Positions 32,236 through 38,860 of a stretch of DNA of 64,000 nucleotides are shown here, in pieces; the stretch's first letter is position 1, and each line of letters starts with the position of its first letter. Where the stretch lies: assembly GCF_020873875.1 (NCBI RefSeq), contig NZ_JAHWGU010000005.1:186001-250000 (forward strand), given 5' to 3'. A model generated the notes under the pieces. The model was not told the DNA's origin and did no database searches. It saw nothing but the letters and a program-made list of their open reading frames with translations. A program made the position numbers and the translations under genes. Origin of the DNA: Actinoplanes sp. DH11 (lineage in GTDB: Bacteria; Actinomycetota; Actinomycetes; Mycobacteriales; Micromonosporaceae).

Positions 32236-33405
32236 ATGCGTACGCCTCATCAGCCCACCGACCGGTCCGCCGGCACCCTCGGGCCCCTGCCTGTGGCCGG
32301 CTCTGGCGGGCCCCTGCCCGTGGCCGGTTCTGCCGGGTCTCTGCCCGTGGCCGGCACCGTCGACGACGGCGACCGCCTGGTGGACGTCGTCGACCTGATC
32401 GCGCTCGACGGCTTCGTCACCGGGCGGGAGCCCTACGGCCGGACCACCCACCTGGACAACGTCCGCCCCGACGCGCCGCTCACCGTGCCGGACGCCACAG
32501 TGGTCCGCGAGGCGGTCGAGGAGGACGGGTACGGGCGGGTGAGCGTCGGCGACGGCTGGACGCTACACGTGATGCGCTGGAGGTCGGTGCGCCGGGCCCG
32601 GGTCACGGTCACCGCGACGAGCGCCGAACTGGCCGAGAAGCTGATGGAGTCGGCGGTCGCGGACGCCGTCGAGGAACCGGCGCCGGCCGCGGGGACGGTT
32701 CCGATCGGGTTCTGGCACTACGGGCCGCACGGCCCCCGCCGCACCGAGCGGGAGATCGACGCGGCACCGTGGGCGGACATCCGGCGCAACTACTCGGAGC
32801 CGGTCGCGCAGACCCTGGAACGGCTCATGGCGGTGGACGGCAAGTCCATCGCCGGCCGGCTCCTGCTGCTGCACGGTGAACCCGGCACCGGCAAGACGAC
32901 CGCATTGCGGGCGCTGGCGCAGCAGTGGCGTGACTGGTGCCAGGTGGACTGTGTGCTCGACCCGGAACGGCTGTTCGGCGACCCCGCCTACCTGATGAAC
33001 GTGGCCCTCGGCAGCGGTGAGGAGGACGAGCCGAAGTGGCGGCTGCTCATGCTCGAGGACTGCGACGAGCTGATCAGCGGTGACGCCAAGGCGAGTTCCG
33101 GGCAGGCGCTGTCCCGGCTGCTCAACCTGACCGACGGGCTGCTCGGTCAGGGGCGCAACGCGCTCATCGGGATCACCACGAACGAGGACCTGGCGACGCT
33201 GCACCCGGCCGTGGTGCGGCCCGGCCGGTGCCTGGCGAGCATCGAGGTGGGTCGTCTCCCGTACCCCGAGGCCGTCGCCTGGCTCGGCTCGTCCACCGGA
33301 GTCTCCCCGGACGGCGCCACGCTCGCCGAGCTCTACGCCCTGAAGACCGGCGCCCAGCCGGTCACCGTCCCCCAGCAGAGTTCCCGGACCGGCATGTATC
33401 TCTAG
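32236..33405 (+). CDS. AAA ATPase with N-terminal DUF5925-type domain
   Basis: About 389 residues. The N-terminal part has a 27-bp-encoded repeat (PLPVAGS three times), then a domain with WTLHVMRWRSVRRARVTVTATS and a phrase common to the group, GFWHYGPHGPRRTEREI. The AAA core has Walker A GEPGTGKTTALR, Walker B LLMLEDCDEL, sensor GITTNED and arginine finger region VVRPGRC. It resembles single-copy actinobacterial ATPases of unknown substrate. The start is uncertain: ATG 32236, GTG 32233, or ATG 32197. Confidence 0.83.
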   Translation: MRTPHQPTDRSAGTLGPLPVAGSGGPLPVAGSAGSLPVAGTVDDGDRLVDVVDLIALDGFVTGREPYGRTTHLDNVRPDAPLTVPDATVVREAVEEDGYGRVSVGDGWTLHVMRWRSVRRARVTVTATSAELAEKLMESAVADAVEEPAPAAGTVPIGFWHYGPHGPRRTEREIDAAPWADIRRNYSEPVAQTLERLMAVDGKSIAGRLLLLHGEPGTGKTTALRALAQQWRDWCQVDCVLDPERLFGDPAYLMNVALGSGEEDEPKWRLLMLEDCDELISGDAKASSGQALSRLLNLTDGLLGQGRNALIGITTNEDLATLHPAVVRPGRCLASIEVGRLPYPEAVAWLGSSTGVSPDGATLAELYALKTGAQPVTVPQQSSRTGMYL

Positions 33406-33412
33406 CTCACCG

Positions 33413-33883
33413 CTACAGGTAGCCGAAAAAACGATCCCACCAATAGGGGAACGCGCCAGGCGCGTTGCCGTCGTAGCTCTCCCACAACGGCTCCTCCGGG
33501 ACGAGCCGGTATCCCAGGTCCCCGAGCGCGGCCCGGATGCGGCGGTCGTCGTCGGGATGCAGCATCTCGGCCGCCTCCTCGTCGCTCCACTCGTTCGGGT
33601 CGTCCAAGGACAGCACGGCGAGATTCCCGAAGTTGCTTACCGTGATCACGAGACGGTGCCCGCTCGCGGTGACCGAAGCCGGGATCCGCAGCGAGCCGTG
33701 CTGGCTGGCGTCCTCCATGTGGTCACCGAAGTCACACGCCCCGAAGTCCTTCGTCAGGCGCTCCGCGAGCCGGTGGAATGCGGCCTCGGCCTGCCGGGAG
33801 TCGAAGCCGGCCGGGAACTGGTGATGGACCGGGTCGTCCAGGGACAGCAACAGCTCCCGCAGCTCGGGATCCACAATAGGCAT
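33413..33883 (-). CDS. Hypothetical protein, possibly immunity-like
   Basis: 156 residues, acidic. Features are LLLSLDDPVHHQFPAGF, an HGSLRIPASVTASGHRLVITVSNFGNLAVLS beta region (read in short pieces) and the C-terminal GAFPYWWDRFFGYL. The aromatic WxDRFFxYL ending recalls small solitary immunity-type proteins, but this is only a resemblance. ATG 33883 is six bases after CACAAT. No toxin gene is adjacent. The gene is convergent with the AAA ATPase, seven bases apart. Confidence 0.6.
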   Translation of the reverse strand: MPIVDPELRELLLSLDDPVHHQFPAGFDSRQAEAAFHRLAERLTKDFGACDFGDHMEDASQHGSLRIPASVTASGHRLVITVSNFGNLAVLSLDDPNEWSDEEAAEMLHPDDDRRIRAALGDLGYRLVPEEPLWESYDGNAPGAFPYWWDRFFGYL

Positions 33884-33941
33884 GCCGACATTGTGCAACC
33901 TCCGGCACGCCCGGTCGCGACCGAAGTGACCACGCACGCGG

Positions 33942-33979
33942 ACGGGCCCGCCCCGCTTGTCGCAGCAGGGCGGGCCCGT
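33942..33979. terminator. Terminator hairpin downstream of the DUF1540 gene
   Basis: A 12-bp stem: ACGGGCCCGCCC (33942-33953) pairs with GGGCGGGCCCGT (33968-33979). It lies 19 bases beyond the DUF1540 stop on the minus strand. Confidence 0.68.
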
Positions 33980-33997
33980 GTCGGCCGATCGAGAGAC

Positions 33998-34291
33998 TCA
34001 GGCGCGCGAGTAGGTCAGGCAGTCCGCCTTGTCGGCGGAGGCGCCGACGGTGATGGCCGGGGCGCGGCACTCGAGGTTCTCGTTGTACGTGCAGTCGGCG
34101 CGCTTGCAGGCGCCGACCTGGGCGGTGGCGACACCCATGCCGCCCTGCTCGCCGGAGCCGATGAAGGTGTCGCACTCGGCGGTCTGCAGGCTGCCGATCG
34201 TGATGGCGAACGCCGTACAGCCGTCGTGGTTGTAGCCGCACTCGGCGACGGTGCAGGTCTGGACACGCGGCATGTTCATCATCTGCGTCAT
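33998..34291 (-). CDS. Cys-rich protein with two DUF1540 repeats
   Basis: 97 residues containing two copies of the DUF1540 pattern. Repeat 1 has C13, C18, C25 and C40 (CTVAECGYNHDGCTAFAITIG); repeat 2 has CKRADCTYNENLECRAPAITV and a last Cys in ADCLTY. Four cysteines per unit suggest metal binding. The ATG at 34291 follows GGGGAG on the minus strand. Two near-perfect iron boxes lie 103-146 bases upstream, so the gene is probably repressed by an IdeR/DtxR regulator in iron sufficiency. The biochemical role of DUF1540 proteins is not established to my knowledge. Confidence 0.85.
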   Translation of the reverse strand: MTQMMNMPRVQTCTVAECGYNHDGCTAFAITIGSLQTAECDTFIGSGEQGGMGVATAQVGACKRADCTYNENLECRAPAITVGASADKADCLTYSRA

Positions 34292-34393
34292 GATTCGAGC
34301 TCCCCTGATCGTTAATGGCCTCACCCGACCATAACCCCGATCCCGGCTATTGATCCAGTTATCCCATGATGCTGCTGTAAAAGTTGTATTACC

Positions 34394-34412
34394 TTAGGTA
34401 AGGCGAGCCTAA
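34394..34412. promoter_or_regulatory. IdeR/DtxR-type iron box 1
   Basis: TTAGGTAAGGCGAGCCTAA, 19 bp, differs from the consensus TTAGGTTAGGCTAACCTAA at three positions and keeps both outer half-sites. Confidence 0.85.
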
Positions 34413-34418
34413 AAGGCT

Positions 34419-34437
34419 TTAGGTAAGGCAATCCTAA
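34419..34437. promoter_or_regulatory. IdeR/DtxR-type iron box 2
   Basis: TTAGGTAAGGCAATCCTAA, 19 bp, begins 25 bases after box 1. Paired boxes at near-helical spacing suggest cooperative binding. The only gene reading away from them without an intervening gene is DUF1540 on the minus strand; the PurA-like gene on the other side ends toward them. The rest of 34292-34593 holds no recognisable gene. Confidence 0.83.
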
Positions 34438-34593
34438 ACTGTTCTTAGCGTTTCCTGTGTTGCCCACAGGTCCGCTCGCCCAGCGTCGGCACCTGGAAAC
34501 ATGTCCGGTTCCTGCCCGTCTGACGGTCCGCCGGGTTTGCGTCCGCACCCACAGGGTAACCCTGGGAAATGCGGCCGATAAATGGTTCTCGCG

Positions 34594-35820
34594 TCATATC
34601 CGCGGGATGAATTTTTTGTCGTCCGCGGCCGGGCCGTACGATTCCATCTCGACCGGTGCGCCGAGCAGTCCGGCAATTTCGGCGGACCAGTCCACCGGCC
34701 GGTGCGACAGATGCGGAACGGCGCGGGTCAGCCGTCGCGTCAGCGCCTCCTGGGCGGCCAGATCACGGTACGGGCCCGGTTCGATCCGGTCACAGACCTC
34801 GCCGTCCACGTCGTACGCGGTGCACACCCGCAGGCCCGGGCACCGCTCCGGCACGTCCAGGTGGGTGATCGCCAGCGCGTCCACCCCGCCGGCCACCTCG
34901 ACGGCGTACCGGTGGGCGACCGCGTCGAAGTGACCGGCCCGGAACGCGCCCTGCCACTCGCCGCGACCGTTGTGCGCCTCCGGCAGATCCAGTTCCGGGG
35001 CCTCGGTGACAAGCGGCCCCGCGCCGTGCCGGGTGGTGTAGGTGCGGACCACGCCGAGGCGGCGGAACGACGGGCACAGCTCCGCGACGTTGCCGAAGGT
35101 GGTCGTCGACCACGTCGTGTACGGGTGCCAGCCCCGCCACTCGTCGAGCAGGACACCCTGCGCGCCCTCGAAGACGCACGGTCCCCGCCCCAGCAGGCGG
35201 TCGGTGTACTCGCCGCCGACGATCCGGACCGTCCGGCCGAACGCGACGAAGGCGTCGACCACGTCGTCCAAGGGCGCCAGGTCGTTTCCCGGTGCATCGC
35301 CTGCGCCGAGATCGTTGCGGACCGCCGCGAGCCGGTCGCGCAGCCGGCCGGGGGAGAGGACGTCGGCGACGCGGGGGGCGTCGGGGTGCGTCAGCGCGTA
35401 CGCCATCGTCTCGCCCACGCCCATGCCGCACGAACCGTGCCGCGCCGCACCCCGCGCCCGCTCCCGCCGCTGGTTCGCGGCGCGATGCCACGGCGTGGCG
35501 AGCAGGGCGTCGCCGTCCACCGTGAGCAGGTGGAACGGGTTGCCCAGCGCGGCCGCCTCGGCGGCCAGCGCGAGCGGGTCGACGACCACGAAGCGGGTCA
35601 GGTGGGTCGGTACGCCGCGCAGCGTCCCCGACCCGAACTGGGCGAACGTATGGTGCCGGCCGTTCTCGGTGACCACGTTGTGTGCCGCCTGCGCGCCCCC
35701 GTTGAAGCGCAGGACGGCGGTGACCTCGCGGGTGGCGCAGATCGCGTCGACGACCGTGCCTTTGCCGGCGTCGCCGTAGCCGAGATCGACCACGGCGACG
35801 TGCTCGTCGTGCGAGGTCAC
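34594..35820 (-). CDS. Divergent adenylosuccinate synthetase-like enzyme
   Basis: 408 residues, homologous to PurA throughout: P-loop GYGDAGKG (14-21; canonical GQWGDEGKG, with the catalytic Asp17 kept), FNGGAQAAHNV with the catalytic His, FEGAQGVLLDEW, YTTRHGAGPLVTE and ITHLDVPERCPG. The base-recognition lysine (TKLD in PurA) is His here, and the IMP-site Arg segment is altered. It likely couples an acid or amine to a purine-like ring using a nucleotide, but probably not housekeeping AMP synthesis. GTG 35820 overlaps the stop of the vWA gene (GTGA); it is the last gene of a four-gene operon. Confidence 0.82.
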   Translation of the reverse strand: MTSHDEHVAVVDLGYGDAGKGTVVDAICATREVTAVLRFNGGAQAAHNVVTENGRHHTFAQFGSGTLRGVPTHLTRFVVVDPLALAAEAAALGNPFHLLTVDGDALLATPWHRAANQRRERARGAARHGSCGMGVGETMAYALTHPDAPRVADVLSPGRLRDRLAAVRNDLGAGDAPGNDLAPLDDVVDAFVAFGRTVRIVGGEYTDRLLGRGPCVFEGAQGVLLDEWRGWHPYTTWSTTTFGNVAELCPSFRRLGVVRTYTTRHGAGPLVTEAPELDLPEAHNGRGEWQGAFRAGHFDAVAHRYAVEVAGGVDALAITHLDVPERCPGLRVCTAYDVDGEVCDRIEPGPYRDLAAQEALTRRLTRAVPHLSHRPVDWSAEIAGLLGAPVEMESYGPAADDKKFIPRI

Positions 35821-36776
35821 AGCCGCTGGTTCCCGCCCGGACCCGCGGTGATCTCCAGCGACTCGCCGCGCACCACCGCGTTGCGCTGCAGCGGAGCCAG
35901 TGCCCGGCCCACCGAGCTGCCCGCCCCCGAGCCGACGTCCGCCAGGTCGGCGATGCCCTCGTCCAGGTCGATGGCGTCCTCGCCGAGGCCGACCGTCAGC
36001 GCGATCGTCTCGCAGACCGCGTCCAGGTCGTCGAGTTCCAGCACGTTCTGCCCGAGCAGTTCGCGCCAGCGGGTCAGCACCTCTTTGTCGCCGCCCCAGC
36101 CGGCCGCGGTCGGCAGGATGTAGTAGACGTCGTACTTGCGCCGCAGCTCCGTCAGGATCTCCTCGATCGGGATCGGCTGCTTGATCCGGTCGCCGATCAC
36201 GGCCTGCACCTCACGGGGCTTGACCCGGGGGTAGGGCATCTCGTCGCCGATGATGAACAGGTACCCCCGACGTCCGCGATTGATCATCGAGTCGAGGATC
36301 GTGTGCCGGGCCATGAAGTAGAGCGCGAGCTCGTACGACTCGTGCTTCTGCCCGCCGCCGCCACCCTCCAGGTAGATCTTGGAGAGGTGGTCGTCCATCC
36401 GGTTGTCCGACTCGAACTGCCCCACCTGCAGCGGCGCGCGGTCGCACGTGGCATCGCCGATCGCGCCGAACATGATCTGCGGGTCGATCGCGTAGTTCTT
36501 CCGGGTCAGCAGTCCGAGCAGCTGCGGCAGCTTGGTCTGCAACACCCGGGGCACGTTGCCCATCGAGCCGGTCACGTCGAACAGCACCGAGATCGGCGTG
36601 CTGAACGGGTGCTCCTCGGAGTCCCGGCTCTCCCGCATGAAGACGCCGTCCGGGTTCAGGTCCGCGTGCGTCCGGCGGGCGCCGCTGTCGCTGTAGTCGA
36701 AGGCGCTCTTGCCGGTGGCCGCGCGGTAGTTCGCCGCCGCAGAGTAGACGTCGGTGGACCAGTGTCCGCTTCCCAT
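35817..36776 (-). CDS. von Willebrand factor A-domain protein
   Basis: 319 residues. The MIDAS motif DVTGSMG at 67-73 (DxTxS variant of DxSxS) opens a vWA fold with MFGAIGDATCDRAPLQVGQFE and YLFIIGDEMPY. The N-terminal 60 residues (DVYSAAANYRAATGKSAFDYSDSG) are outside the vWA fold. It probably acts as a metal-dependent protein-interaction module with the products of its operon. ATG 36776 has GGAG six bases upstream. It lies between the J-domain/pseudokinase gene (11-base gap) and the PurA-like gene (GTGA overlap). Confidence 0.85.
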   Translation of the reverse strand: MGSGHWSTDVYSAAANYRAATGKSAFDYSDSGARRTHADLNPDGVFMRESRDSEEHPFSTPISVLFDVTGSMGNVPRVLQTKLPQLLGLLTRKNYAIDPQIMFGAIGDATCDRAPLQVGQFESDNRMDDHLSKIYLEGGGGGQKHESYELALYFMARHTILDSMINRGRRGYLFIIGDEMPYPRVKPREVQAVIGDRIKQPIPIEEILTELRRKYDVYYILPTAAGWGGDKEVLTRWRELLGQNVLELDDLDAVCETIALTVGLGEDAIDLDEGIADLADVGSGAGSSVGRALAPLQRNAVVRGESLEITAGPGGNQRL

Positions 36777-36787
36777 CACATGCTCCT

Positions 36788-37837
36788 TCAGTTCCGGTGG
36801 CTTTCGGGGATCAGCTCGTCGAATTCACCCAGCAGCGCCCAGGCGTCCTGGGGCCGCATCCGCGGGGCGTCGTAGCAGCAGCCCGCGGCGAACCGCCGCA
36901 GCGGCTCGGGCAAACGGGACGGGCCGATGACCCGGGTCATCAAGCCGGTCGCCATGTAGATGTCGGTGGCCGGGCTCGCGGTCCTGTCGTGAAGCACCTC
37001 CGGCGGGTAGGCCGCCTCGCTTGCCTTCACTATCGCTCTCGGTCGATGCCCCGCATAGCACCAGTCGAGAAGGACCAGTCCGCGGCGTTCCGGGTGGATC
37101 AGGATGTGGCTCTCCAGGACGGCGCCGTGCACCACGCCCGCGCGGTGCGCCCAGCCGATCGCGATCAGCAACCGGCGCCAGATCCAGACGGCGTCCTCGA
37201 TCGTCAGCTGCCCGGCCTGATCGAGCCGCAGCATGCTGCGCTGCCGTTCCACCACGTTCACCCGGCGCCTGCGTTTCGCCTGGTCCTCGTGGGTGAAGGT
37301 GTCGAGCAGCCGAGGCGCGTACGCCCGGAATTTCGGATCACCGTTGTTCTTCAGCGCCGTGAGCGCGGCAGCCTCCGCGTCCATCAGATCGTTGTCCGCG
37401 GGGTTCCGGGGGATCTTCAGCAGGGCGGCGCCGTCGGCGTAGATGTCCGCGATGTCGCCGCGCGCAAAGAGTGGTCCGACCCGGTATGTCGCGGTTTTCG
37501 TCCTGAGAGTGGTGCCGCTCTTGTGCTGATCTCCGCGCGCGTTCTCCGGGATGTTCGCCCCCCGCGCGTTTTCCCCCCGCGCGGCCTCTTCGTGCGCGGC
37601 GTAAAGGGCGGACAGCTTGGCGAAGGCCTCCGTCGCGGTGGCGCGCCGCTGCGCGCCGGCGGCGTCCGGGTGGACGATCTTGGCCCATTTCTTGTACGCG
37701 GAACCGGCGTCCCCCTGCTGCTGGAGCTCGCGGAAACTGCCCGCCACCGAGATCCGGGCCACCGCCTCCTCGAACGACGCGTGCCCCAGACACTCCTCGT
37801 GCCGCCGGCGTCGCTCCGCACCCATCAGCGTGCTCAT
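36788..37837 (-). CDS. J-domain-like / pseudokinase fusion protein
   Basis: 349 residues. Residues about 20-85 look like a J-domain, with YKKWAKIVHPDAAG (HPD 56-58) and ATEAFAKLSALYAAH. Residues about 115-345 follow the protein-kinase fold: LLKIP (possible ATP-site Lys141), HGAVLESHIL at 237-246 where active kinases have HRDLKPENIL, DWC at 258-260 in place of DFG, YPPE for APE and SPATDIYMATGLM. The catalytic-loop Asp is missing, so a pseudokinase is likely. It could recruit a DnaK-type chaperone to a target. Its ATG overlaps the stop of the NUDIX regulator gene. Confidence 0.78.
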   Translation of the reverse strand: MSTLMGAERRRRHEECLGHASFEEAVARISVAGSFRELQQQGDAGSAYKKWAKIVHPDAAGAQRRATATEAFAKLSALYAAHEEAARGENARGANIPENARGDQHKSGTTLRTKTATYRVGPLFARGDIADIYADGAALLKIPRNPADNDLMDAEAAALTALKNNGDPKFRAYAPRLLDTFTHEDQAKRRRRVNVVERQRSMLRLDQAGQLTIEDAVWIWRRLLIAIGWAHRAGVVHGAVLESHILIHPERRGLVLLDWCYAGHRPRAIVKASEAAYPPEVLHDRTASPATDIYMATGLMTRVIGPSRLPEPLRRFAAGCCYDAPRMRPQDAWALLGEFDELIPESHRN

Positions 37838-38586
37838 CGGACCCGGTCCTCACGGGTCGGCCGCAGCAACGCCGGATGCAGCAGCCGCGCGTCCCCGGCC
37901 CGGTAGAGCTTCGCCTTCGGCCCGCCGCGCTCGCCGCCCCGCGACGTCGTGGTGCCGGTGCTCTCCACGAAGCCGGGCACCGACAGCACCTTGCGGTGGA
38001 AGTTCCCGGCGTGCAGCTCCTCGCCCCAGACACTGGCGTACACCTGCCGCAGCTCGCCGATCGTGAACTCCTCGTTCACGAACGCGGTGGCCAGCGGCGT
38101 GTACTCCAGCTTCGCCCGGGCCCGCTCCAGCCCGTCCGCGAGCACCTCGTCGTGGTCGAACGCGAGATCCTTGGCCTCGTCGACGGGAACCCAATAGGCC
38201 CCCGCGGCGTCACTGCCGGCCGTAGGCTCGGGCAGGCTCGGCGCGAACGCCAGGTACGCCACGGACACGACACGCATGCGGGGGTCGCGGCCCGGGTCCC
38301 CGTACGTCTTCAGCTGCTCGAGATGCACCCGGTCCAGATCACCGTGCCCGGGCGTCAGCCCGGTCTCCTCACCCAGCTCCCGCAGCGCCGCCGCATCGAG
38401 CGCCTCCTCCTTGACGAACCCGCCGGGCAGCGCCCGGTGTCCGGCGAAGGGGTGCACGGCCCGCTCGACCAGGAGCACGCAGAGCTTGCCGGCCCGGATC
38501 GTCAGAGCGACGACATCCACGGTGACCGCGACCGCCGGGTACTTCCGGGGGTCGTAGCCCGCCAGAAAGCTCTCCTGATCCGTCAT
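37834..38586 (-). CDS. NrtR-like NUDIX-domain transcriptional regulator
   Basis: 250 residues. The NUDIX box region GGFVKEEALDAAALRELGEE retains R-E-x-x-E-E but lacks one outer Glu. The following winged-helix region (TPLATAFVNEEFTIGELRQVY, NFHRKVLSVPGFV and the KAKLYR end) is the NrtR architecture, in which an ADP-ribose-like ligand controls DNA binding. NrtR proteins regulate NAD metabolism in many bacteria. Here it heads an operon with J-pseudokinase, vWA and PurA-like genes, and three evenly spaced direct repeats lie upstream, suggesting autoregulation. Confidence 0.85.
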   Translation of the reverse strand: MTDQESFLAGYDPRKYPAVAVTVDVVALTIRAGKLCVLLVERAVHPFAGHRALPGGFVKEEALDAAALRELGEETGLTPGHGDLDRVHLEQLKTYGDPGRDPRMRVVSVAYLAFAPSLPEPTAGSDAAGAYWVPVDEAKDLAFDHDEVLADGLERARAKLEYTPLATAFVNEEFTIGELRQVYASVWGEELHAGNFHRKVLSVPGFVESTGTTTSRGGERGGPKAKLYRAGDARLLHPALLRPTREDRVR

Positions 38587-38603
38587 CGCCGCCTCCTCCG
38601 TTG

Positions 38604-38650
38604 TTCTCGATTTAAGTACTTCTCGAGGTGAGTCTTTCTCGGTCTGAGAA
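38604..38650. promoter_or_regulatory. Three direct repeats (16-bp period) upstream of the NrtR-like gene
   Basis: TTCTCG(A/G) starts at 38604, 38620 and 38636, exactly 16 bases apart, and the last is followed by an inverted TGAGAA (38645-38650). They lie 18-64 bases before the regulator start. Likely operators for the operon. The remainder, 38651-38860, shows no gene. Confidence 0.55.
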
Positions 38651-38860
38651 GAAGCTAGCGCGCACGTCGCCCACTGTCAACATGCAGCTAGGCGGCGGTT
38701 ATGCACTTGAAACGCGCGTATCCACTCAAGTTCGTCAGTCTAGGCAATAGTGAGTAAATGCCGCGTTACGCTCCCTTCCGAGACGGCCCGGCAGGCGAGC
38801 CTTCGCACGGGCCCACCCAAACCACCGATGCGGTCCGCAAGACCGTAGGAGGACCAACGC

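Noticed and set aside
34321-34548. A 75-codon minus-strand frame containing the iron boxes
   Set aside because: No ribosome site and no protein-like pattern; the sequence is better explained as the regulatory region of the DUF1540 gene.
34594-35820. PurZ-type synthetase making 2-aminoadenine precursors, as in Z-genome phages
   Set aside because: PurZ replaces the catalytic P-loop aspartate, whereas Asp17 is kept here, and no phage genes are nearby. A different substrate remains possible.
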